Shown piece by piece: positions 52,578 to 59,590 of a DNA stretch of 64,000 nucleotides. Made by a program: the position numbers and the translations under genes. The notes beneath the pieces were generated by a model. It was not told where the DNA came from and searched no databases. It saw only the letters and a program-made list of their open reading frames with translations. The stretch is from Simplicispira sedimenti (GTDB lineage: Bacteria; Pseudomonadota; Gammaproteobacteria; Burkholderiales; Burkholderiaceae_C). The stretch's first letter is position 1. The number at the start of each line of letters is the position of its first letter. The stretch covers positions 26,560-90,559 of the forward strand of contig NZ_JAKVIJ010000014.1 in NCBI RefSeq assembly GCF_022760965.1. Direction: 5' to 3'.

Positions 52578-53228
52578 ATGAAAACCGCGCAGATCGAACC
52601 CTTCTTCGCCGCCCTCAAGGCCGCCAACCCGCAACCCAACACCGAGCTGGAATACACCAGCGTGTTCGAGCTGCTGGCCGCCGTGCTGCTGTCGGCCCAG
52701 GCCACCGACGTGGGAGTGAACAAGGCCACGCGCAAGCTGTTCCCGGTGGCAAACACGCCACAGGCCATCCTGGACCTGGGCCTCGAAGGGCTGGAGGGCT
52801 ACATCAAGACCATTGGCCTGTACAAGAGCAAGGCCCGCCACCTGATGGAGACCTGCCGCATCCTGGTGCAGCAGCACGGCGGCGAGGTGCCGCGCACGCG
52901 CGAGGCGCTCGAAGCCTTGCCCGGCGTGGGCCGCAAGACGGCCAACGTGGTGCTCAACGTCGCCTTCGGCCAGCCCACCATGGCGGTGGACACGCACATC
53001 TTCCGCGTCAGCAACCGCACCGGCCTGGCGCCCGGCAAGAACCCGCTGGAAGTCGAGAAGCAGTTGCTCGCGCGCGTGCCCGCTGCCTATGCGGTGGACT
53101 CGCACCACTGGCTCATCCTGCTGGGCCGCTACGTCTGCCAGGCGCGCAAGCCGCGCTGCTGGGAATGCCTGGTGGCCCCGTTCTGTGACTTTCAGCCCAA
53201 GACGCCAGCCGCGCCTGTGCGCTATTGA
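52578..53228 (+). CDS. nth: Endonuclease III
   Basis: 216 aa. DNA glycosylase/AP lyase for oxidised pyrimidines. Helix-hairpin-helix with catalytic Lys in LPGVGRKTANVVLNVAFG, catalytic Asp in VDTHIFRVSNRTGL. C-terminal [4Fe-4S] loop C-x6-C-x2-C-x5-C, seen as CQARKPRCWECLVAPFC. The last codons (Arg-Tyr-stop, CGC TAT TGA) lie within a palindromic repeat, which therefore provides the stop codon. Confidence 0.97.
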   Translation: MKTAQIEPFFAALKAANPQPNTELEYTSVFELLAAVLLSAQATDVGVNKATRKLFPVANTPQAILDLGLEGLEGYIKTIGLYKSKARHLMETCRILVQQHGGEVPRTREALEALPGVGRKTANVVLNVAFGQPTMAVDTHIFRVSNRTGLAPGKNPLEVEKQLLARVPAAYAVDSHHWLILLGRYVCQARKPRCWECLVAPFCDFQPKTPAAPVRY

Positions 53229-53278
53229 AACCATAGCTTGTGGCGCCAGCGATACGGGCGCTGCAAGCCAAATTGGCC
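53220..53278 (+). repeat. Palindromic repeat element, copy 10 (contains the nth stop)
   Basis: About 59 bp, reading cgctattgaaaccatagctt, then gtggcgccagcgatacgggc, gctgcaagccaaattggc. It keeps the GCTATTGA..CCATAGC end, the GGCGCCAGCGATACGGGCGC stem and the AAGCCAAATTGG end. The TGA of nth is inside the left end. Confidence 0.75.
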
Positions 53279-53360
53279 CAGATGTCCTTGCGCAGCGGCC
53301 AGCGGCGGCGCTGGCTATACTGAGATCGAAAAGCCACACCAAGCGCACCGATCCCGCCCG

Positions 53361-54494
53361 ATGACAAACCTCGACCCGCGCTCGCTGATCGCCATGGCGG
53401 GCCTCATGGCCTCGCTGATGGCCGTGGTGCTGTATTTCATGCGGCGCTACTACCCACCCAGCATCCAGGGCATAGGCTACTGGGCCAGCGCCCCCATGAC
53501 ATGGCTCTTGGCCACCGTGATGTTCAGCGGGCGCGGCGTGTTCCCCGACCTGTTCTCCATGGTGATCGCCAACACCCTGCTGCTGCTGGGCACCACGGCC
53601 TTCTACGTCGGCTGCCGCCGCTTCCTTGGCCACGGGGGCGGCTGGCGCCTGTGGGGCACCGTTGCGGCCCTCTCGGCGCTGCTGTTCACCTGGCTCACCT
53701 ATGGCCACCCCAGCTACCCCCTGCGGCTCGGGAGCTTCACCGCGCTGATGATCTGCATCTATGCCGCCAACCTGCGCTTTCTGCTGCACCATGGCGGCAA
53801 ACGCTTTCCGGTGCGGCTGGTGGAGGTGGTGCTGGCGCTGCACATCGCGGTGCTGGCCGTACGGCTCTCCACCACCTTGGTTGGCCGTGCCGGCAGCGAC
53901 CTGATGGAGCCTTCGCTCTACCAAACCCTGTACATCGGCGCCTATGTGCTCACCGTGCTGATGCTGTCCATTGGCGCCGTGCTCATGGCCACCGACCGCC
54001 TGACCACCGAGCTGAATCACCTGGCCACGCACGACGCCCTGACCCACACGCTCAACCGCCGCGCGCTGCTTGAGCGCTTCGAGGAAGAACTGGCGCGCAG
54101 CCAGCGCACCGGTCGGGGCCCGGCCATCATGATGCTGGACCTGGACCACTTCAAGACCGTAAACGACACCCTGGGCCACCAGCACGGCGACGCGGTGCTG
54201 GTGCACTTCGTCGAGCGCACCCAGGCCGTGCTGCGCCGCGCCGACCGGCTGGGCCGCTACGGCGGCGAGGAATTCATGGTGCTGCTGCCCGAAACCGACA
54301 TCGACGACGCCCGCAGCGTGGCCCAGCGCATCCACACCGCCACCGCCTCGGGCCACGCACTGGACTGCCAGCTCAGCATCGGCGTGACCACCTGGCATGG
54401 CCCCGGCGACACGCTTGACGCCATGCTGGCCCGCGCCGACAAAGCCCTCTACCAGGCCAAGGCGCAGGGACGCAACCAGACCTGCACGGCCTGA
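53361..54494 (+). CDS. Membrane-bound GGDEF diguanylate cyclase
   Basis: 377 aa. N-terminal region with about six to seven transmembrane helices up to residue 215, then a GGDEF domain with GGEEF at about residue 301. The RxxD inhibitory motif (RRAD) lies five residues before it. DLDHFKTVNDTLGHQHGD is intact. The membrane sensor region has no recognised family signature. Nearby genes do not indicate its trigger. Confidence 0.9.
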   Translation: MTNLDPRSLIAMAGLMASLMAVVLYFMRRYYPPSIQGIGYWASAPMTWLLATVMFSGRGVFPDLFSMVIANTLLLLGTTAFYVGCRRFLGHGGGWRLWGTVAALSALLFTWLTYGHPSYPLRLGSFTALMICIYAANLRFLLHHGGKRFPVRLVEVVLALHIAVLAVRLSTTLVGRAGSDLMEPSLYQTLYIGAYVLTVLMLSIGAVLMATDRLTTELNHLATHDALTHTLNRRALLERFEEELARSQRTGRGPAIMMLDLDHFKTVNDTLGHQHGDAVLVHFVERTQAVLRRADRLGRYGGEEFMVLLPETDIDDARSVAQRIHTATASGHALDCQLSIGVTTWHGPGDTLDAMLARADKALYQAKAQGRNQTCTA

Positions 54495-54541
54495 GGCGGC
54501 CTACGCCGCCAGCCCGAGGCCACAAGCCGCTTGCCAATCAA

Positions 54542-54561
54542 TACTGTATGCAATTACAGTA
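54542..54561 (+). promoter_or_regulatory. LexA-box-like palindrome
   Basis: TACTGTATGCAATTACAGTA fits the SOS box pattern (CTG-N10-CAG with TACTGTA/TACAGTA arms). The dyad extends outward to ATCAA...TTGAT, giving 12-bp perfect arms around a 6-bp centre. It lies 43 bp before the VOC gene start. No T tract follows, so it is unlikely to be a terminator. Confidence 0.6.
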
Positions 54562-54604
54562 TTGATGGTGCGAATCGCGCACGCCCATCCCAAAGGAGCA
54601 TCCC

Positions 54605-55018
54605 ATGCTTGACCACATGACCTTCCGCGTCACCGACATCCAGCGCGCCAAAGCGTTCTACAGCGCCGCCCTTGCGCCCCTGGGCTACAGCGTTTGCTTT
54701 GAAGGCAACTACGGCATGAACATCCTCGGCTTCGCCTACCCCGACCCCGCCGAACCCGACGGCAAGAAGGCCGACGTGTGGTTCATCGACGGCCCCTCCC
54801 CCTATGGCGGCCCACCAGCCACCACCGGCTGCCACCTGGCCTGGAAGGCCCAGACCCGCGCCCAGGTGGACGCCTTCTACGCCGCCGCCATCGCCGCCGG
54901 CGGCAAGGACAACGGCGCCCCCGGCCTGCGCCCCGAGTACCACGCGCACTACTACGGCACTTTTGTCATCGATCCGGAAGGCAACAACATCGAGGCGGTG
55001 TGCCATTTGCCGGGGTAG
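54605..55018 (+). CDS. VOC-superfamily (glyoxalase-like) protein
   Basis: 137 aa. Single-domain vicinal oxygen chelate fold: MLDHMTFRVTDIQRAKAFYSAAL at the start, mid WFIDGPSPYGGPP and C-terminal YGTFVIDPEGNNIEAVCH with the metal-binding Glu. Small members of this type form dimers; some are lyases, others resistance proteins; function unknown here. The LexA-like box upstream suggests damage-responsive expression. Confidence 0.85.
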   Translation: MLDHMTFRVTDIQRAKAFYSAALAPLGYSVCFEGNYGMNILGFAYPDPAEPDGKKADVWFIDGPSPYGGPPATTGCHLAWKAQTRAQVDAFYAAAIAAGGKDNGAPGLRPEYHAHYYGTFVIDPEGNNIEAVCHLPG

Positions 55019-55053
55019 GCGGGACTACATGTCTCGGCTGCAATGAGCAGCAG

Positions 55054-55119
55054 AATTTTGATTCAAATTGACCCGTAGCAGCCGTTCTCATTGCGCCGGA
55101 CGCTATTGATTTCATAGCT
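55054..55119 (-). repeat. Palindromic repeat element, copy 11 (left side of the cassette array)
   Basis: About 66 bp: ttttgattcaaattgacccg, a degenerate middle with gttctcattgcgcc, then gctattgatttcatagc. The ends match the family well (ATTTTGAT..AAATTGACCC and GCTATTGATTTCATAGC), while the inner stem is eroded. Confidence 0.55.
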
Positions 55120-55259
55120 ACTGGCGCATTTCATTTCCGTAGGCAGTGGCCTCCGACGCGTTTGGTGCCTCTCCTCACGCAATAGCAAGGACTGAGCTGG
55201 GCATGGGGGTCTGCAAGAACCCTGAGCCGACATTGGGCAACACGCCCAAAAGCGGCAGT

Positions 55260-55505
55260 TCAGCCGCTGCCCGCTACCATCAGGCGCACGGTGTGGCCAA
55301 ACTTCTGGAACTCACGCGCCCAATGGTAGCCACAGGAGCACGCCTCCATGCCGATGAAGCACGGCGGCAATGTCGCGATGAGTTCGAGCAGCTTGGCACG
55401 CGGCACACTGGGACACACCAGCGCTGGCTTGCCTGTGACATCAACGCCATGAACAGCAAAGACGTTCTTGGCGAGATCGATACCGATGGTGACAATGGCA
55501 GACAT
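55260..55505 (-). pseudogene. IS110-family transposase, N-terminal fragment
   Basis: About 81 codons from ATG 55505 (MSAIVTIGIDLAKNVFAVHG). This is the start of the IS110/IS1111 RuvC-like (DEDD) domain with the first catalytic Asp in GIDLAKN; the fragment continues to GHTVRLM. The remaining 250 or so residues, including the C-terminal transposase domain, are missing, and the frame ends shortly after. It lies next to an attC remnant. Confidence 0.8.
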
Positions 55506-55624
55506 GGACTTCCCCTTCCAAAAAACGAGTGAATTGATGAGAGATCGAACTTCCCATCGTGGCACTTTGATGCCGTACTTCGCAACTGTGCGGATCACTC
55601 GGGACGGGGAAGTCCCTTTCATTC

Positions 55625-55631
55625 GTTGGGC
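55625..55631 (+). other. attC remnant: right core site (GTTGGGC)
   Basis: GTTGGGC fits the integron core GTTRRRY. It marks the start of cassette 1: the cassette's own attC begins with the exact complement, GCCCAAC at 56010. The rest of this attC is lost beside the IS110 fragment. Confidence 0.65.
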
Positions 55632-55663
55632 GTCATGAACGCACGCGCAGGAGGCACCCCAGA

Positions 55664-56008
55664 GTGAGCAAAGCAGCTATCACCATCAGCGCTCTCGCGT
55701 TTGTCTTGGTTGGCTCAAACCTCTGGTGGGCATCGCGGGTACTCGACGCAGGCATCACGCAAACCTATGCACGAGCATCCCAAGAAGTGACTTCCGAGTT
55801 GCTTACTCAAACACTCGCCGTCCTACCTGTTGTCGCCGAAGCGGGAGCTTCGCGGGAGCAAATAGTCGCAGCCGCCCGCATGCCGAACGATCGAACCGAA
55901 CCGTACGAGAAGGAAGGCTATGTCTGGGTGGGCCAGCTGGGCTTGAAGTTCAATGCGCAAGGCAAATTCGAAAAGGCAATAGCAGGGCCGGAGGCTCCCA
56001 CACAATGA
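55664..56008 (+). CDS. Cassette 1 protein: small membrane-anchored protein, unknown
   Basis: 114 aa, starting with GTG 55664 behind AGGAGG. N-terminal hydrophobic helix (about residues 5-24), then a soluble part with EEGASREQIVAAAR-like (EAGASREQIVAAAR) and EKEGYVWVGQLGLKFNAQGKF segments. No family recognised. The whole gene lies between a core site at 55625 and attC at 56010, as expected for an integron cassette, with two bases from stop to attC. Confidence 0.7.
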   Translation: MSKAAITISALAFVLVGSNLWWASRVLDAGITQTYARASQEVTSELLTQTLAVLPVVAEAGASREQIVAAARMPNDRTEPYEKEGYVWVGQLGLKFNAQGKFEKAIAGPEAPTQ

Positions 56009-56009
56009 C

Positions 56010-56078
56010 GCCCAACCCTTCCATCGAGAGGACCAGTCCCGGCAAGCCGGGCCTGGCCTCTCATGTCAAACGTTATGA
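56010..56078 (+). other. attC site A (recombination site of cassette 1)
   Basis: 69 bp. Starts GCCCAAC (R'') and ends GTTATGA (R'). Inner arms CGAGAGG and CCTCTCATG plus CCCGGCAAGCCGGG form the folded stem. The left core is the exact complement of the cassette's opening GTTGGGC. The right core is a slightly relaxed GTTRRRY, as in many chromosomal integrons. Confidence 0.8.
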
Positions 56079-56081
56079 CTC

Positions 56082-56681
56082 ATGGCCACCACCTTCAAAC
56101 TCGACAGCAGTGCGGCTGACTATCTGAACTGGCTTGGGCGTTCCATTGACGAATGCGAGATGCCCGGCAATCTTCGAGTACGGGTGGCGGCGAGTTGCCT
56201 GGCCATTGCACAGGATCATCATCACGCCATCGTGGTCTTGCTAGATCACTCGCTGTTTGCTTCCAGCTTCGCCCTTCTGCGCTGCGAGTTCGAGGCTTAT
56301 GTGCGTGGAGAGTGGCTCGCGTTGTGCGCAACGGACGAGGAAGTGGAAGCCTTCTCGAAGGGTGAAGAGCCGCCCAAGATGGGAAGGCTGCTGGAATCCC
56401 TGGAGAAGACACCTGCGTTCGCAGAGAAAATTCTCTCTCGCGTCAAAGCCAATTCTTGGGACGCAATGTGCGCGTACACGCACACTGGCGGGCTGCATGT
56501 ACAACGATGGGGAACGGATGAGGCGATTGAGCCGAACTACGAACCCTGTGAGATTCAGGAGGTACTCTCCTTCGCCGAGACCTTCGGTGCATTGGCAGTA
56601 GTGGGTGTCGCCTATCTCGCGAACAATGACAAAGTCGCGGAGGACGTGCTCGCGAAGTTCAAGGAGCGTACCGGGAAATGA
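56082..56681 (+). CDS. Cassette 2 protein of unknown function
   Basis: 199 aa, ATG 56082 only a few bases after the cassette start, as is common. Mostly helical. Segments LLDHSLFASSFALLRCEFEAYVRG, SKGEEPPKMGRLLESLEK and AYTHTGGLHVQRWG stand out; the histidine-rich middle recalls HEPN- or DUF6988-type helical proteins. This comparison is from pattern only and weak. The gene ends two bases before attC B. Confidence 0.75.
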   Translation: MATTFKLDSSAADYLNWLGRSIDECEMPGNLRVRVAASCLAIAQDHHHAIVVLLDHSLFASSFALLRCEFEAYVRGEWLALCATDEEVEAFSKGEEPPKMGRLLESLEKTPAFAEKILSRVKANSWDAMCAYTHTGGLHVQRWGTDEAIEPNYEPCEIQEVLSFAETFGALAVVGVAYLANNDKVAEDVLAKFKERTGK

Positions 56682-56682
56682 G

Positions 56683-56768
56683 TCTTAACTTGTCAATCGC
56701 ACGGAGCCACAACAGCAGGATGCGGCTTCGCCGCCAATGTTGGTGGTCCAGTCATTTTTACGTTAAAT
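56683..56768 (+). other. attC site B (recombination site of cassette 2)
   Basis: 86 bp. Starts TCTTAAC, one mismatch from the complement (TCATAAC) of the cassette's opening GTTATGA, and ends GTTAAAT, a perfect GTTRRRY. The interior ATGCGGCTTCGCCGCCAAT forms a hairpin. Confidence 0.75.
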
Positions 56769-56772
56769 CGCT

Positions 56773-57159
56773 GTGAACCCATACGAAGAGCTTGAACGGG
56801 GGGCGAGAGAAGCGGAATCTCTCGACCAATCAGCGAAGGTGCTTTCCGAGTTGCTTTGTGGCGGGTACTCAATCTGGACTGATGGCTCTCTCTACAACAT
56901 TCGCCAACTCGTTGCGCGTGCCGGCGCGCTGCAAATTCACGTTTATGCCGACGAACATGCTCCACCTCACTTCCATGTGAAGAGTCCTGACGTCGAGGCA
57001 GTGTTCACGATCGACCAGTGCCAGTTCCTCCGCGGCAACATAGACGGGAGAGAACAGCGTCTCGTTAAGTGGTGGTACGACCGAAGCCGCCCCCTGCTGG
57101 TTACCGCGTGGAACGACACTCGCCCGACAAATTGCCCTGTAGGCCCCATCAATGAGTGA
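56773..57159 (+). CDS. Cassette 3 protein: DUF4160-domain protein
   Basis: 128 aa, GTG start at 56773, ten bases into the cassette and without a clear Shine-Dalgarno. C-terminal DUF4160 domain: IHVYADEHAPPHFHVKSPDVEAVFTID, then RLVKWWYD. DUF4160 genes often pair with DUF2442 genes as possible toxin-antitoxin partners; here it is alone. The N-terminal 45 residues are an acidic helical extension. The cassette ends at attC C. Confidence 0.8.
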   Translation: MNPYEELERGAREAESLDQSAKVLSELLCGGYSIWTDGSLYNIRQLVARAGALQIHVYADEHAPPHFHVKSPDVEAVFTIDQCQFLRGNIDGREQRLVKWWYDRSRPLLVTAWNDTRPTNCPVGPINE

Positions 57160-57165
57160 TGCGCG

Positions 57166-57223
57166 GTTTAACAGTTCTTTGCAGCGGAGTGCCTTCGGCG
57201 TCCGTTGAAATCAGGCGTTGAGT
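57166..57223 (+). other. attC site C (recombination site of cassette 3)
   Basis: 58 bp, close to the classical 59-base element. Starts GTTTAAC (one mismatch from ATTTAAC, complement of the cassette's opening GTTAAAT) and ends GTTGAGT, a perfect GTTRRRY. Central GTGCCTTCGGCGTCCG forms the short stem. No further cassette follows; the next 180 bp hold only a palindromic repeat before cobT. Confidence 0.8.
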
Positions 57224-57303
57224 GGCTGCTCCTGGCCGAAAGCTGCCCCACAAACGACGCCGCTTCACTCCTTTTCGGGCCCAAACACATCGCGCAGATC
57301 TAG

Positions 57304-57372
57304 AGTCAAATCACCCTGCAGGGCATATCCCACAAGCGCTAACAGCTATTGATTCAATAGCTGTTAGCGCTT
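57304..57372 (-). repeat. Palindromic repeat element, copy 12, with a perfect 39-bp palindrome
   Basis: Begins gtcaaatcaccctgcagggc, then carries an extended end. Bases 57334-57372 form an exact palindrome with 19-bp arms (aagcgctaacagctattga and its complement) around one central T. It lies between attC C and the 3' end of cobT. There is no strong T tract after the hairpin. Confidence 0.65.
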
Positions 57373-57411
57373 TCCGTTGCCTCCACTTGGGGGCAACGCC
57401 AGGTCCGCCCA

Positions 57412-58473
57412 TCACGCCACGGTCTGCCCCGACACCCCCGCCGCCTCAAAACTCGCCATCTCGCGCAGGATGGCGCAGGCCGATGACAGCAGCGGCCAGG
57501 CCAGCGCGGCGCCGGAGCCTTCGCCCAGACGCAGGCCCAGGTCGAGCAGCGGCTCGGCCTGCATCTGCGCCAGCATGAGCTGGTGGCCGCGCTCGCCCGC
57601 GCGGTGGGCGAACACGCAGCGTTGCAGCACATGGGGCTGCAGGCGGCTGGCGACGAGCACGGCGGCGCTGGTGATGAAACCGTCCACCAGGATCACGCGG
57701 CGCTCTTGCGCGGCCTGCAGCACGGCGCCGACCATGGTGGCCACCTCGTAGCCACCGAGGGCGGCCAGGGCGTCGAGCGGCGTGGTGGCGGCGGCGTTGG
57801 CGTCCAGCGCCTGCTGCAGCACGGCGCGCTTGCGTTCAATGCCTGCGGCGTCCAGCCCGGTGCCGGCGCCCGTGCATTCGGCCAGCGACAGGCCGCACAG
57901 GCGCGCCAGCAGCAGCGAAGCCACCGAGGTGTTGGCGATGCCCATTTCGCCCAGCAGCAGCACATTGCCCGGCAGGTCGCGCACCAGTTCGATACCGTGG
58001 TTCAGCGCCTGGGCGCATTGCGCGGCGCTCATGGCCGGGCCTTGGCTGGCGTCGTTCGTGCCGGGGGCCACCTTGCGCAGCAGCAGGCGCGGCTGGCCAG
58101 TGGCGGCTTCGCGCGGGGCGATGTCGCGCGCCACGCCGCAGTCCACCACGGTGAGCGCCAGGCCGTGCTGGCGCGCCAGCACGCTGACAGCGGCGCCGCC
58201 GGCGAGGAAGTTTTCCACCATCTGCCAGGTCACGTCGCTCGGGAAAGCCGACACGCCGCGCGCGGCCAGGCCGTGGTCACCGGCGAAGACGACCATCTGC
58301 GGCTGCTCCAGCCGGGGCGACTCGGTGCCCTGGATCTGGCCCAGCGTGAGCGCCAGGCTTTCCAGGCGCCCGAGCGAGCCGAGCGGCTTGGTCTTGTTGT
58401 TGAGCTTGTGTTGCAGGGCCTGGGTGAGGGATGCGTTGGCGATGTCGGCAATCAGGGGCAAAGGGGCGGTCAT
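57412..58473 (-). CDS. cobT: Nicotinate-nucleotide--dimethylbenzimidazole phosphoribosyltransferase
   Basis: 353 aa from ATG 58473. Makes alpha-ribazole phosphate for the lower ligand of cobalamin. Motifs KTKPLGSLGRLESLAL at the N-terminus, FAGDHGLAARGVSAFP, LLLGEMGIANTSVASLL and FAHRAGERGHQLML match CobT. Downstream of bluB on the same strand, so substrate synthesis (BluB) and use (CobT) are linked, both behind a B12 riboswitch. Confidence 0.95.
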   Translation of the reverse strand: MTAPLPLIADIANASLTQALQHKLNNKTKPLGSLGRLESLALTLGQIQGTESPRLEQPQMVVFAGDHGLAARGVSAFPSDVTWQMVENFLAGGAAVSVLARQHGLALTVVDCGVARDIAPREAATGQPRLLLRKVAPGTNDASQGPAMSAAQCAQALNHGIELVRDLPGNVLLLGEMGIANTSVASLLLARLCGLSLAECTGAGTGLDAAGIERKRAVLQQALDANAAATTPLDALAALGGYEVATMVGAVLQAAQERRVILVDGFITSAAVLVASRLQPHVLQRCVFAHRAGERGHQLMLAQMQAEPLLDLGLRLGEGSGAALAWPLLSSACAILREMASFEAAGVSGQTVA

Positions 58474-58570
58474 GGCGTGTTCCACTTTTTAGGAGGGTTT
58501 GGCGCGGCCCGTACACAGAGGGCCACGCATGGAAGGGCGGTACGCGCCGAGGCAGCCCGGCGCGGCGGGG

Positions 58571-59332
58571 TCAGGCTATGGCTTCGCGCCCGCGCTGGGC
58601 GGCGGCCTGGTCGCGCTGCAGGTGGGCGATGAGGGGCTGCTGGTCGTCGCGCTGGCCCCATTGGTCGAAGTACACGAGGTCTTCCATGGGCAGGCGCGGC
58701 AGCCAGCCAGCGGTTTCCAGCTCGGGCTTGGCGTGGAAGTGGCTCACGTAGCCGACGCACAGGTAGGCGATGGGCGTGATGCCCTTGGGAATGCCCAGCG
58801 CCTCTTGCAGATCGGCCTGGTGGAAGATGCTGACCCAGCCCACGCCCAGCCCTTCGGCGCGCGCGGCCAGCCACAGGTTTTGCACGGCGCAGACGCTGCT
58901 GTACAGGTCCATGGTCTTCATGTGGGTGCGCCCCACCACCACCGGGCCAGTGCGCTCGCGGTCGCAGGTGATGCAGATGCCGATGGGCGACTCGACGATG
59001 CCTTCGAGCTTGAGCTTTTGGTAGGTGGCGCGCCTGTCGCCCTCGAACATGCCGGCGGCCTCGGCGTGGGCCTTGGCGAAGGCCGCGTGCACGCGGCGCT
59101 TGGTGTCGGGCGAGCGCACCACCAGGAAGTTCCAGGGCTGCATGAAGCCCACCGAGGGCGCGTGGTGCGCGGCGGTGAGGATGCGGCTCAGCACCTCGTC
59201 GGGCACGGGCGTGGGCAGAAACTGCCCGCGCACATCGCGGCGTGAAAAGATGGCGTGGTAGATGGCGTCGCGCGCTTCTTGCGTGAAGGCGTGCGCGCTG
59301 GGCGTGGCTTGCGCCACTGCGCTGGTATTCAT
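58571..59332 (-). CDS. bluB: 5,6-dimethylbenzimidazole synthase BluB
   Basis: 253 aa. Oxygen-dependent enzyme that cuts up FMNH2 to form dimethylbenzimidazole. Nitroreductase-like fold with FSRRDVRGQFLP, HHAPSVGFMQPWNFLVV, ARAEGLGVGWVSIF and the C-terminal YVSHFHAKPELETAGW. Implies aerobic lower-ligand synthesis. First gene after the cobalamin riboswitch; cobT follows about 100 bp downstream. Confidence 0.95.
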   Translation of the reverse strand: MNTSAVAQATPSAHAFTQEARDAIYHAIFSRRDVRGQFLPTPVPDEVLSRILTAAHHAPSVGFMQPWNFLVVRSPDTKRRVHAAFAKAHAEAAGMFEGDRRATYQKLKLEGIVESPIGICITCDRERTGPVVVGRTHMKTMDLYSSVCAVQNLWLAARAEGLGVGWVSIFHQADLQEALGIPKGITPIAYLCVGYVSHFHAKPELETAGWLPRLPMEDLVYFDQWGQRDDQQPLIAHLQRDQAAAQRGREAIA

Positions 59333-59392
59333 GGCAGTCCCCTGTGCGTGAATAGTGGCAGCGCTGCCCGGCCTTGCAGCGCCAAGAAGTGC

Positions 59393-59553
59393 TCAGGCCG
59401 GTCTTCTGGCTTGGAGTCGTCTGCCTTGGCACACCTTCCCGGCTGGGCAGCCAGTGGCGTTTGTGCGCGGCATCGTCCTTACAGCGTTGGGCACGCGGCG
59501 GATTTGCACCGCCTTCCCGATTCTCCCTTTGCCATCATGGCATTGGGCACCTG
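59393..59553 (-). ncRNA. Cobalamin riboswitch upstream of bluB
   Basis: On the minus strand the order is GGGAAGGCGGTGCAAATCCG, a central GCCACTG helix, GGGAAGG, GACGACTCCAAGCCAGAAGA and CCGGCC. These are the conserved parts of the B12 element, including the B12 box near 59396-59411. It ends about 60 bp before the bluB ATG and probably reduces bluB-cobT expression when adenosylcobalamin is present. Confidence 0.92.
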
Positions 59554-59590
59554 AGGGGCGGGATGATAGCAGCCGCCCACTGCGCAAGGC

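Noticed and set aside
55146..55532. 128-codon plus-strand frame across the IS110 fragment
   Set aside because: It is the antisense of the transposase fragment, whose minus-strand translation matches the IS110 family; the plus-strand product has no motifs.
57334..57372. Reading the 39-bp palindrome as a simple terminator for cobT
   Set aside because: No adequate T tract follows the stem on either strand, and it lies within a member of the repeat family, which explains it better.
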